64,000 nt of DNA from Athripsodes cinereus (GCA_947579605.1 OX388314.1:27228000-27291999), one strand, 5' to 3'; shown: positions 45,701 through 55,115, numbered from the stretch's first letter. Made by a program: numbers and translations. The notes: generated by a model from the sequence alone, not told the origin.

Positions 45701-48156
45701 TAGGTACTAGGTGATTTACCTACGTTTTTTAAGTGTATAAATATGACTTCTACAAGACAAAAGTTAAAATGTTCGATATTTGGTGAAAGTGCAGAGTTCA
45801 AGGAGAATATACTACTTAAGTATGAGAATGTTATGAAATTCTTTGAATGGGTTCGACAAGACTTAAAAATAAAGAACAACACCACAAAATAACCTACATT
45901 TTTGGAAAAGTGCCGAAACAGTTGAAACAAAAATTTTAGAATTAGGTATGAATAAAATATTCTATTTCAATTGTTACATACAAACGAGTTTTACAGTTAC
46001 TTAAAAAATATCACTCAAAATGTTTTGATTTGATTTGTTTGATTTTGTTTAAAATTTGAAAAAGTCTTTGAAGAAACTAAAGGAAAGAAAGGTAGAAGAA
46101 TTCAGAATACAAAGTGCAAAGCTTTTTGACATAGCTGCATATAAATGTAAAGAATTTGTAAACTGTACTTGTTTGAGAGAAAATAAAGTGCCAAAAGAGG
46201 AACAAATATTTTTAGAAGACCAACGCACTAACAGACAAATGGTTTTAGGAAGAACGGATCTTATCTAGAGTAAAAAATTGCAGAAAAGAAGATTACGTGC
46301 TCTTAAACAAGAAATCAGGCATAATTCAAATACAAGAATTAAAGAAATTTCCTTTTCTTTATATAGGCTAAATAGATCTGAAGTTAGTTCTAATGTTGAC
46401 CTTCCTTCTTGTTCGTCAGCCGCAGATGGTCTTGACACCGCGAACAAAGTGGATCAAAAGCCTATAAAGCTCACGGATGCCAGTCTTCATAGTTTGACAA
46501 TTGTATGCGATAGATACGGAGTATCAGACCGAGCTGCGGCGGTTATCGTATCATAAATGTTCTATATTCTGCTTCTGATGCTGACTCTGAGGCGCAGTCG
46601 ACTAACGTCGTGGGCAGGATGAAACTCAGAAGAATAAGACAGAAAGTTTGCGAGCAAATTTTAACAGAAGAAAGAGTAACAGAAATTCCTGACTTATATT
46701 TTGATGGAAGGAAAAACCAGACGGCTAAAACTGTTTTAAAAAGATCGAAGAGATTTAAAGTGATTGTACAAGAGGAACATGTTTCGATTATTAAATAACC
46801 GGGTTCTGTTTATGTTGGGTATGTGTTTCCAACATCGGGCAGTGCGAGAAATTTTGAAAGAGCTATCCACGGCTTTTTGACGACTGAAAATATATCACCA
46901 GAGATTATAATGACTGTTGGATGTAATGGAACAACCACAAATACAGGGAATGTGGGAGGCGTGATTGGTTTTTTGGAAAATAGACTATCTCAACCATTGC
47001 ATTGGATAATTTGTCTCTTATACGCCAATGAGTTGCTATTGACGCTTTGTTTTCCTATTTGAATAGCCCTATAGCAGAATCTAAATCATTTGCAGGTCAA
47101 ATTGGTATAGCATTAAAGATGGTTCAAAACATTTATGGAAGCTCATTAACAGCACTAGTTATTTGTCGAACGAATTGTTAGCGATTGTGGACCCTGTTTT
47201 ATTTCGGAACAGTTACTTCGCTCATCCAGAAAACTTGTTGTTGAGTACGATAACAGATACGCGTAAGCACATTAGAGAACTAGCTGCCAGACGCATTTTA
47301 AAAGCTCGTCAAGTGAATAAAAATTCTGTTTCGCGCATGTTTGAGGTGCCAAAAGTGGACTTAAATGCAAGTTCTTACATAGACTTGATAAACTGGCAAC
47401 AAAATAAATACGAAACCTCAATACTGATGAATATTTCCGATAAGCAGTTGTTACTGTTGTTACATCTTATTGAAAATGGAAGAGATTCGGTTTTGGAGTT
47501 AATGAGACTGCCTTACCACACCCAGGCCTTGGAAAGATCAGTAAAAGATGTGATAGAAGCAGCTCTACGTGTATGCGATAAGACAAGAAGATAAGGTTTT
47601 GTAAAATCTAATTTAGCGTCTCGAAAGCTCATGCCAAAGTTTGAGACGAAAATGGATTTTTGTTATGAAAAATGACGTTATTCATACCGACACAACTTTC
47701 TGAAACTGTGTATATTTTTAAAATAAATGATTTTATTAACTAAAATATACTTTTATCTTATCATATAAATGCATAACATATTATATTTAGTTAATATTTT
47801 GTTAATAGGGTGTACTTAAAAAAGCGTCTGTAAAAACTTAAAAATTGAAATTTCAAGTCTATGGCGGGACCTCTTACTGTTGAGCTAGAACTTCCAAATT
47901 AGTGGGTGTTATTTACAATTATATAAGGCAACTTTTGCCTGGTATTCCAATTCGATATTCGAAAAAAAAAATTTTTTCATACAAAAGTGTTCCACCCTAG
48001 TGTACGTGTATTATCAATTAAGTATATCATAAATGTTGACTTGCTGAGTTATGGAACTGAGAAGCTGGTATAAAAAATAAAATATCATATATAAGTTTAC
48101 CTTGCTGATGGCATGAGCACAGACACATTTTGAAAATGATCATGTTCGTGGAACAT
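33772..48156 (-). CDS. UVRh: ultraviolet-sensitive opsin, copy 2
   Basis: Exons are complement(33772..33886, 35323..35405, 36110..36462, 36879..37015, 37139..37348, 37649..37834, 48101..48156). Each has exactly the length and phase of its partner in copy 1, with no stop or frameshift, giving 379 residues. Lys106, the AYDR motif, the HEKALKEQ loop and the retinal Lys324 are kept. Visible differences from copy 1 (copy 1 to copy 2) include Tyr3His, Val15Met, Ala to Gly and Met to Ile in helix 1, Lys to Met in the helix 2-3 loop, Val to Ile and Phe to Ile in helix 4, Thr to Ser, Met to Val, Ile to Val and Asn to Asp around helix 5, and two tail changes. Intron 1 is 10.3 kb and full of transposons, so expression depends on splicing across it, but promoter and splice sites are preserved. 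Confidence 0.93.
33905..35267. mobile_element. unclassified 1.36-kb insertion in opsin-2 intron 6
   Basis: It is absent from copy 1, where AAAAATGTTATAATACAAATAC is continuous with CTGTCAAGAAG. The left part (33905-34560) is AT-rich, with a 90-residue open stretch ([20 protein letters not shown] onward) that is not recognised, and a SINE-like fragment near 34500. The right part (about 34600-35265) is much richer in GC than anything nearby and ends in a nested hairpin: CTGTGTAC/GTACACAG around GTACTA/TAGTAC at 35216-35262. It may be a retroelement 5' region plus host fragment; the family is unknown. Confidence 0.6.
35636..35860 (+). mobile_element. retroposed sequence with AATAAATAAAT tail
   Basis: It starts near GGGGCCGTGGCGCAGACC, includes a (CT)n run at about 35699-35735 and ends in AATAAATAAATAAAT. 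It splits a site that is continuous in copy 1 (GCTTCGTCTTACATT near 21331). A 3' A-rich tail and a unit-specific site suggest a SINE or other LINE-mobilised RNA. Confidence 0.6.
37880..38065 (+). mobile_element. tRNA-SINE body fragment
   Basis: CGACACAAGCTTATAGCTTT, GTGAAAGGTGTATAAGGTTG and TTTATTTGGGTTTAT match the body of the SINE at 26145-26322. The tRNA-like head is missing and an unrelated stretch of about 90 bases, with GGGATCCCCGAGTGG, splits it. It lies in opsin-2 intron 1. Confidence 0.6.
38290..39973 (+). mobile_element. RTE-like LINE, 5'-truncated, several frameshifts
   Basis: The 38431-39045 frame carries the reverse transcriptase: [18 protein letters not shown], then [27 protein letters not shown] and motif [18 protein letters not shown]. 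Motif C ([11 protein letters not shown]) follows in another frame near 39143. The C-terminus is split over 39332-39541 ([22 protein letters not shown]) and 39624-39950 ([33 protein letters not shown]). It ends CACGGCGTGAGGGTATAGAT with GATA repeats. No endonuclease domain is seen. It lies in opsin-2 intron 1 and is the longest member of a family whose tails occur seven or more times here. Confidence 0.88.
39974..40649. other. opsin-2 intron 1 remnant and unclassified GC-richer block
   Basis: 39974-40075 still matches intron 1 of copy 1 (ACGATGGGG, CAGTGAAT, CAACAGGTAGGTA). From about 40085 to 40290 a GC-richer block (GGGAGGGATATTGGGGAGGCC) resembles nothing else in the window. Then comes a LINE-tail-like stretch ending in AAATAAATAATAAAAAA near 40600. 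Confidence 0.45.
40650..43500 (+). mobile_element. R4/Dong-like LINE with restriction-like endonuclease (decayed)
   Basis: Reading frames 40966-41220, 41247-41639, 41673-41993 and 42006-43364 are pieces of one polyprotein. [19 protein letters not shown] precedes the reverse transcriptase. Motif A is [17 protein letters not shown] and motif C is [10 protein letters not shown]. After the RT comes a C-x2-C-x8-H-x4-C knuckle ([18 protein letters not shown]) and then [10 protein letters not shown] with YIIDITIP, the PD...D core of the restriction-like endonuclease used by R2, R4, Dong and NeSL elements. There are stop codons (for example after DSLSPF), a frameshift at an A run near 41180 and a SINE insertion. 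The 452-residue C-terminal half is still open. Placement nearer R4/Dong than R2 is by wording and is tentative. Confidence 0.85.
41966..42105 (+). mobile_element. SINE-like element inserted in the R4-like LINE
   Basis: It is flanked by TAAATGA at 41959-41965 and 42106-42112. It runs from GGTTTGCCACCC through CTTGCATGTTTC, TGGTCTGCTGGCTACC and CACTTGTGGGATATGCCGTG to a (TAG)n tail. The host polyprotein resumes exactly after it (KYLGLNE before, LLCLDHK after). It is the best-preserved member of this 140-bp family in the window. Confidence 0.85.
43545..43700 (-). mobile_element. LINE 3' UTR fragment
   Basis: AATAATAATAAAAATCTTTA, ATTGCACAAAATTTG and CGCAATATCTTCCAACTAACCC match the 3' end region of the LINEs at 53770-54560 (minus) and, inverted, 19260-19400. 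No coding part remains. Confidence 0.7.
43824..44186 (+). mobile_element. LINE 3' fragment (jockey/CR1-like) with 15-bp target duplication
   Basis: It is flanked by AACACTATTTTTATT at 43809-43823 and 44187-44201. It reads [15 protein letters not shown] and then [20 protein letters not shown], a C-x-C...H...C knuckle followed by [14 protein letters not shown] and a stop, typical of the polyprotein C-terminus. It ends in (AAG)n. It is 5'-truncated, and the long target duplication fits target-primed reverse transcription. Confidence 0.85.
44218..45218. mobile_element. 1-kb element with ~40-bp inverted repeats and internal palindromic words
   Basis: The left end ATTATAATTGAATCGTGTAT and what follows to about 44258 is matched by the reverse complement at about 45178-45218 with one or two mismatches. 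Inside, TGTATTGCAGAAACAC recurs, direct near 44378 and 44981 and inverted near 44418. A short frame (44538-44792, including [20 protein letters not shown]) overlaps another that continues toward [18 protein letters not shown]; neither is recognised. No clean target duplication was found. It lies immediately left of the 8-bp-duplication transposon. Confidence 0.7.
45277..47999 (+). mobile_element. 2.7-kb DNA transposon, 8-bp target duplication, decayed transposase-like genes
   Basis: The ends TAGGGTGGAAC and GTTCCACCCTA are flanked by GTGTACGT at 45269-45276 and 48000-48007. Frames on the plus strand make one broken protein: 45743-45892 (a Cys-containing N-terminus, [18 protein letters not shown]); 46056-46268 ([32 protein letters not shown]); 46278-46556 ([20 protein letters not shown]); 46610-46798 ([15 protein letters not shown]); 46823-47062 ([34 protein letters not shown]); and 47163-47594 ([40 protein letters not shown]). 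From memory this is a multicopy arthropod protein family usually labelled uncharacterised. The 8-bp duplication and TAGGG ends fit hAT, but no hAT dimerisation domain is seen. Confidence 0.82.
45743..47594 (+). pseudogene. broken transposase-like protein of the 8-bp-duplication transposon
   Basis: The apparent N-terminus is the ATG at 45743. At least five interruptions (stops near 45892, 46267, 46555 and 46797, shifts near 47050 and 47100) break it. Compared with the spacing between conserved blocks, material seems to be missing between about 45900 and 46050 and around 47060-47160. The conserved blocks suggest an RNase-H-like catalytic core, with CNG in place of an expected CDG in the first block (inference from memory of the family). 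The last block ends near 47594 and a further in-register piece continues to about 47670 ([14 protein letters not shown]). Confidence 0.7.
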
Positions 48157-48199
48157 GTTGAAATTTAGAATTTAGTAAAGGGCCAAATGAATGATCTAA

Positions 48200-48310
48200 T
48201 GAAAGCCCTAGACACTTAGCAAAGTTGCTAAGTGACTACTGACACATTGCTTATGCACTCTCACTCTATTTATAATATTATCCACCCTTAATCTTTAATT
48301 CAATTTGAAG
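48200..48310 (-). promoter_or_regulatory. opsin copy 2 core promoter: RCSI-like element and TATA box
   Basis: Minus-strand AAATTGAATTA (48306-48296) and TATAAATA (48274-48267) have the same spacing and surroundings as in copy 1. The leader to the ATG at 48156 is nearly identical. Both core elements are unchanged between copies. Confidence 0.8.
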
Positions 48311-50900
48311 ATGTTGATTTTACATACACCGGTAACAAAGAGTTGATATTTTAATATTGTGACCATATTATATAATTATTTATTGTGACCATATTATATA
48401 ATTTTATTGGTATTTAGTTTACATAGAGCTGTAGATAATATAAATTAATGTTAAATTAATTGTCCTAGAATTGATGAATTGTAGTGTCCTTGAGATGCTT
48501 TGGCACGTGAACAAAATTTAAATGTTGTCCAATAAATAAAAATAGCCTAAAATCTCTGGTCGAAATTCAGAGTTTAGGATTTTTTTTTCTAAGATATTTG
48601 CCTTCTGTTCATCATAAACTTGTTTGTAATTAATATGGTAAAAATGTACATGAATAAATTTAAAAAAGTTGTGGCGGTTGGGCTAAAGTTTGTATATGTT
48701 TTTTAATTTTAATTTTAAAATGCGTGTATAAATTTGTGTTATTATCTAAGTGAAATATATTGAAAACTTCATAATGTAATGTAAATTAGTCATTTATTTT
48801 ATATTTTTGATTTTACATCGGCTGAATAAAATCTTTCTATATCTATTTAAACGATCATGACATATAGCTCAAGTGGGGCAGCCAGCGGACAAACTGCATG
48901 TTATACAATGCCCATCCACTAAATAAAAGAGAAGTTTTTTTCTAACTTACTAGTGATATAAAGTAGTTTGGGTTTCAATATATTATAAGGTAATAATTTG
49001 TATGTCATAATTTTATAAGTGACTCGATCACGGGAGCTTTATTTTTCGGAAGTATCCAACTTATGACAAATTGATTAAAAAATGGTCACCTGAATTGGCA
49101 TAACAATATCTATGAAAATACGTAATACGTAAAAATATCTATGAAACAGCGGCGTGCTTTCCACACACGCAAAAAAGCATCGCGAGCTTGCAATGGTATG
49201 CTTCTTACGTTGGATATCTAATAAAATATATCAACTACGAAATAGCCATTCACATTTGTCACTTTGAATGACTATCCAGGATTAACAATTGAAAGTAAAA
49301 AGTGTAAATGGACTTTTCATCCTCAGTGAACACTCAGGATGACGGATGAAAGCTCTTTTCAATGAAACGACCGTGAATAAGTTTTATTTTCTATTATTTG
49401 TCCCTATTCATAATGAATTAGTATCAGATGCCAGCATCATAAACAATACGGGAACTACGTTGCTCATGAGAATTAAATTAATTTTTTTTTATGGTGAATT
49501 TAATTATTTTGATTAAATTATTTAAACTTTTTATAGTGTACCTATCCAGGTAGATATATTAATTATGTAGGTATGTAAGCGGGCTATCCGTGTTTTGCTT
49601 CGCTCATTATTCTTAGATACGCAGTTATTCTGCTAATTAACTAATATACTCTCGCGTGTGACAACTTTAATTGTAATTAGGGATTGGATTTAATATGCTG
49701 TTATTTGATTGTAGAGACCATGTTATTTTATCAAGAAACTACAATGTAAACAAGCGACAGTTTACAATACTTTTTTTCACTTTTGATGAACAGCTACGAT
49801 CCTTTCTCTTTGGATGATCATCTAAAGATTCTAAAGTATTCAATAGGAACTCCTCTGAATATTCATTATTACGAAAGCATGATTAGTATAAAAAGTTTAG
49901 CTCCGCCACTGCTTTGTTAAAGAAAAGCGGATGAGTGAGTAAATAGGTAGGTACCTACACAGCATAGACAATATTAATTGTTTATGGTACACAGATGGAT
50001 AAATCCAGGGATGGTATTATGAGGTAGTTATAATATAATAGTAAAGTGTTAAATGCTTTAATGGATTAGCCAATACGATAATGCAATTATACTGTTTGTT
50101 TGGCTTCGTCAATTCACACATAAATATTTGAGTCCGTTCGGATGTATGTATGTTCGTATGTCCTTAATTGACTCTGAAATTAGGAAAGGCCGAAATAAAA
50201 TAATACACTCTATACGAGGTCTTATCTTCTGGGCAGGTTTAAGGCTAAAAACATTTTAATTATCTTATATATTGATAAAGATATTACAACTTTAATGAGA
50301 CCTTACACAAAATTAGCAACAAAATGTATTCAAGGTTTTATTAAATAGCAATATTCACAGTCAAACATTTTTCATTGTATTGAATTAATTTCAAAATGGA
50401 TGTAACAATAAATACAACAATTCTGAAACTTAATATTAAGGGTTTATTTTCTTAATGAAATATTGTGTTTGCTAATGATAAAAACTCTTGAATTACGTGA
50501 GTAAAAGTTGCATATTTTTGACATATTGGGCTATTTTCATAATGGAAGACATTATGAAATCATAGAAAACTATGGTGTAGAAAAAAAATAGATTTACCTA
50601 TAAAATCCATAAACAATTTATTTTAAATGATTTTTCAATGAGTGGGAATGAAGTTTTGCATGCATTATGAAATATTTGAAAGTAAAATATTCTTTAATAT
50701 TAAAAGATGCAGATAGGTACACCCGCTCCTTAAGGTTTTTTTTTTTTAGGTTTTTTGAGTCTTGACTTTTTTTTATTTCATAGCAAATCACTCAAATACG
50801 CATGTAGGTATTACTGCAAACCAAAAATACCAATTCGAATGTGGACAATTATGTGCCTACAATTTTTTCACAAAATGGGATATTTTTAAAGAAATTTGGG
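48311..50900. other. upstream flank of opsin copy 2
   Basis: Matches unit 1 upstream sequence with the unit-1 insertions absent (hAT MITE, tRNA-SINE, LINE fragment, RTE tail). A SINE-like fragment is at about 48855-48910. From 50120 to 50900 it is AT-rich with no counterpart recognised in unit 1 and no gene. Confidence 0.55.
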
Positions 50901-50904
50901 ATGA

Positions 50905-51445
50905 CAAATCTTTTTACATTAAGATGAGGTTTTTAGTAGTTTTTCCACGTAGGTACCTGTCTATTTTTCTAAATAAAATATAGGCATATTTTTCATTTGA
51001 AAGAGGTTTTTAGCACTTTTTTCGATGTAGGTACCTACCTATTTTTTATTACCTAAACATGGGCATGTGGGGTATCAATCTTCGAGATTTTTCATTGGGA
51101 TGAGGTTTTTAGTACTTTTTTTCGATGTAGGTACCTACCTATTTTTTTTACCTAAATATGGGCATGTGGGTTATCAATCTTCGAGATTTTTCATTGGGAT
51201 GAGGTTTTTAGTACTTTTTTTCGATGTAGGTACCTACCTATTTTTTTTTACCTAAATATGGGCATGTGAGGTATCAAACTTTAAGATTTTTCAATGAGTA
51301 GAGATTTGCGATGCTTTTTTTGATGTAGGTACCTACCTATTTTTTGTAACTTAATTTGGGGAATGAAGGGAGCCAAAAATAAAGTTTTCTCATTGGGAAG
51401 AGCTTTTTACTTCTTTTATCCACGTAAGTGCTTAATCCATTTTTT
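50905..51445 (+). repeat. ~99-bp minisatellite carrying GTAGGTACCTAC
   Basis: Five imperfect direct copies, with the best two at about 51070 and 51169. Each contains TTTTTCATTGGGATGAGGTT, TTTTTAGTACTTTTTTTCGA and the 12-base palindrome GTAGGTACCTAC followed by a T run and CCTAAATATGGGCATGTG. The central copies keep one open frame (repeat of 33 residues), but this is a by-product of the 99-bp period. Confidence 0.88.
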
Positions 51446-51566
51446 TTTCAATAAGAATTTGACGTTTTAACTCATATATTTGCACGGTTTTCTGTTTAAT
51501 TAAACCCGAGCGATGCCGGGTTACATAAACTAGTTCTATAATAATATTATTGTGTGATATAATACG

Positions 51567-51695
51567 ACGTGTGTGTATGAGAAATTGTATGAATGTAGAA
51601 GATGCGAAAGAAATATGTAAGTATAGATCTATATGGCGTTCTGTGCTCTCATCAATTCCACTTAGGATACGGCATAAGATTATAGTAAAAAAAAA
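51567..51695 (+). mobile_element. RTE-like LINE 3' tail, short
   Basis: CGTGTGTGTATGAGAAATTG, GAATGTAGAAGATGCGAAAG and GATCTATATGGCGTTCTGTG match the terminal ~130 bases of the RTE-like family. The GATA tail is decayed. Confidence 0.75.
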
Positions 51696-52320
51696 AATTC
51701 TTTGCAGATGAGCTGGTGACTAAACATGAAAACTGCATAAGTTTATTCATAATTTATTTCTCACAAAAATAATATTTGTATTTGTACATTTATGTTCTGC
51801 ATCGAGTGAATTAACCAGCATAACTTGTGGAAAAAACAGAATATCCTCTCAGCATCGTACGTCCTCACATATAATTATATGCTTGTACCGCGATTACCGC
51901 GAAGGTGGCGTAAGTCAACAACAAAACTGGGTTCAAAACCGTGTAATCTCCTGATCGAAAATACTATCTGGCAGGTGACCATTTTTTATTTTCACAATAT
52001 TTTTGGTTTTGTAAGCACGTCATCTAAAATAAAATGCAGCTCGTTTTCAATACCTAATTTGTCTGCCAATTTTCGATTTATTCGTTCACCACGATAATGC
52101 CTCCTTAATAATTTTATGATTGCACAACCTGTATTAAGTGGTCGCTCACTTAAATAACTATTTTATCATCGTTCACATTTACTCACCCAGTTAGTAATTC
52201 TGTATAATAATGATAATTGTTTTTTTGCAACCTATAATTTGGATTATCTGTCACTCGTGTATTTACACACGGAAAGTACTTATTTACTTTCCGTTTTATA
52301 ATAATGTTCGAAATCGTTTT

Positions 52321-52480
52321 GATAATACGATTCAGTGAATACCTACCTTGGTTTTATTGTAGTTAATCGTTTTGATAATACGATTCAGTGAATACCTACC
52401 TTAGTTTTATTGTAGTTAATCGTTTTGATAATACGATTCAGTGAATACCTACATTAGTTTTATTGTAGTTAATCGTTAAC
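52321..52480 (+). repeat. 53-bp tandem triplication
   Basis: GATAATACGATTCAGTGAAT starts at 52321, 52374 and 52427, each followed by ACCTAC, TTTTATTGTAGTTAATCGTT. The matching place in unit 1 (about 29880) has one copy, so the expansion is specific to unit 2. Confidence 0.92.
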
Positions 52481-52575
52481 GAACGAAATTGAAATGTCAT
52501 GAAATTTTTCATATTCAAATTTTTTCAGGGGTTTCAAGTTATTTTCGTATGGAACTTTACTCTTATAAAGCTCAT

Positions 52576-53095
52576 ACATGGCAAAAATGCTGGTGTACAA
52601 TACCATTCTGGTACCGACACTTATGTATGCAAGCGAAACTTGGACGTGGTTGAAGAAGGACGAGAGTGAAATAAATGCTGTGGAGATGCGTTCACTGAGA
52701 AGAATGGTTGGTAAAACGTTGCGAGATAGAGTGAAGAATGAGGATATCAGGAGAATGAGCGGATGTGAGAGGAGTGTTGTGGTCAGAATGCATGTAAACA
52801 AGTTACGATGGTTTGGTTTGGACATGTTGAGCGAATGCACGATGAAAGCATGACGAAGAGGATGTATTTATCTGTGAGGAAGCGAGGGCGTCTGAGAACT
52901 ACGTGGCTTGATCACATGTATCAAATTCTTAAGGACTACCGTATGTGCTGAGTAAGAAAAATCGACGTGTGTGCATGAGAAATTGCATGAATGTAGAAGA
53001 AACGAAAGAAGGATGAAAGAATACATAGATCTATATGGCGTTTCGTTCACTCTGCCTACCCCACTTGGAATACGGTGTGAGGGTATAGATAATAA
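52576..53095 (+). mobile_element. RTE-like LINE 3' fragment at the right edge of unit 2
   Basis: The 52578-52853 frame reads MAKMLVYNTILVPTLMYASE, then [14 protein letters not shown] and VNKLRWFG, homologous to 39470-39700. Later parts are shifted. It ends GGTGTGAGGGTATAGATAAT. It marks the end of similarity to unit 1. Confidence 0.85.
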
Positions 53096-53765
53096 AAATA
53101 AATATAAAGTTCATATCCTATACTTAGAAAGAGTGGGTAATATATTTTTTTTATTTTTTTTTATTTATTTATTTCAAACTTAAAGTTACAGCTTATATAA
53201 CATAATAAACGAAAAAATAATAGTGCAAAATTAAAGCCAATTACAACTTAAGTTATATAATACAAAATGTTAGTTAAAAAACAAATTATATAAAACAGTT
53301 ATTAAAATTATTATGATGAAAGATTATAAGATAAATGTATATTTAAAAAAGTACATGTTTAAGAATATGAAAATAAAGAAGAAAAGCTATGAGATAAATT
53401 CAATTACAGGTGAGCATTTTAGGATTGAGGGGAAAGGAAAAGGGAAGGGAATGATTTTGTTAAAAGATCTGAGTAACTTGAGTAAAAGTAAATTAATTTA
53501 TGAGGATGTACTATGCATACAATAATTATTTATGTTAATTTTATATAAGATTAAGGCTTTAGGTACCTAAAAATCGGGTGCAAATATTAAAATTTATTGA
53601 ATAATTTTTCACTGTACTTTGTAAAGTTTCGCCTGTTTATTATAGTACCTATATTTTTCATAAATTTCAATGCAGAATATTACTCAACACACACCTCAAC
53701 CGCATAACCAAGAGATAATGCAAATTTCATATAATAGGAAACAGAAGAGGCGTTCCGATGCTTAC
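53096..53765. other. AT-rich intergenic stretch
   Basis: No gene or clear repeat boundary is seen. A short Lys-rich frame at 53313-53525 has composition expected from AT-rich, purine-biased DNA. Confidence 0.45.
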
Positions 53766-53769
53766 CAAT

Positions 53770-54560
53770 CAGCATAATAATAATAATAAACTTTATTGTG
53801 CAGAATATGATAACAGGAATTATATACAACATGCATGAAAAAATCTGTACAACGGGCGAGTTTATCGCAGAGTTGCGATATCTTCCAACTAACCCAAATA
53901 AAATAAAATAAGTACATGAAAATGAAATAAAATAAAATACTTGAAAATTAAATAAAATAAAATAGATAGATATTATGCAAACAAAATACTATACATATAA
54001 TGTACTTATACAGATAGCGAGAAAATACTGATACATGAACACAAGTAAAAGCTAAAATATATGTGTTAAATAACGATAACAGGCTACATGTGAAAAAGAA
54101 TATAACATTAGGGAGAAGGAGTAGAGCAAAAGAGGGTAGGGAAGAGGGTTAAGGGGTAGGGTTGCTCATTGTGTATAAAGAACACGAAGAAGGTGGCAAA
54201 TTATAACCGAAAAAGGACTTTTGTGCACAGTTACAGCAGAAGACTACAATTTTTCACTTCCCTCTTAAAAGTATAAAAAGACGTACAAGTACGAATTTTT
54301 GGTGGAAGCTGGTTCCACAATCTGGCCCCATGGACGGCGAAGGAGTCTGTGTAGCAACTGGAATGATGTGGCGGTATTGCCAGAAGATTATTGGATGCTG
54401 ATCGCAGTGGGAGACCGTGAGAACTCAAAAATTCAAATCTCTCCTTAAGATATGCGGGAGCAGTTGGAACAAAAATAATCTTATACAATAAGAGAAGCGT
54501 GTGAATAACCCGGCATTGAGGAATTTTACTCCAACCAAGGACACTCAGACACATGATAGC
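53770..54560 (-). mobile_element. LINE 3' end, minus strand
   Basis: The 54231-54554 frame (minus) reads APAYLKERFEFLSSHGLPLR, then AVHGARLWNQLPPKIRTCTS and FKREVKNCSLLL, the C-terminal end of a LINE polyprotein. The 3' UTR includes CGATAAACTCGCCCGTTGTAC and GTTAGTTGGAAGATATCGCA and ends at ATTATTATTA near 53773. It is 5'-truncated. Confidence 0.85.
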
Positions 54561-55115
54561 ATAGGCTGGTTCAAGTGCATTTTACCTTTGATACGTTCAC
54601 CAATTTAATCCCACCATGTTCCATGTCTATTGAGCACACATGTCAACTAACAGCAACCATCTTTATGATTGTTTTCGAGGCTGTTGACAATCTATCGTTG
54701 ATTGTCAATCTGTTGTTGATTGTCAATCTGTTGTTGAGTTTTTGGTACATTAGGTAAATTGAAATTAGTGTTTTTTTCTGCTATAGATTATTGATCACTA
54801 GAGAGACGTCTTTCCACTTTGATAAGTGAAATATACAGAGACCACAAAAAATACAGAGATTGATGATGACATGATGGTCATTATTAATCTCTGTATTTTT
54901 TTGTACATATTAGAACCCCTAATCTTTTTTCCTTTTTTTGTGTCAGGAGGTTAAAAAAAAACGCACTGACATTGGTTTGGATTATATTTCATCATCATCA
55001 TCATCATCAATAACAAACAACAAATGAATACGTAATAATAAATATATTTATTTTACATCAATTCAATAGTAAAAATAAATTGTATCAAGGTTTGGGTAGA
55101 TAAAAATTATATTAC

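Larger units (their letters stand above)
32650..52575. repeat. segmental duplication, unit 2 (~19.9 kb)
   Basis: Homologous and co-linear with 19405-30030, but roughly doubled in length by insertions, mainly in opsin-2 intron 1. The left edge is an ATT repeat at about 32649-32664. The right edge is cut by an RTE 3' fragment at 52576. Confidence 0.85.

Noticed and set aside
51067..51255. Repetitive 62-residue frame
   Set aside because: It follows from the 99-bp minisatellite period being a multiple of three and breaks in the outer units.
50905..51445. CRISPR-like array of repeats
   Set aside because: Units are ~99 bp, contiguous without unique spacers, and the genome is eukaryotic.
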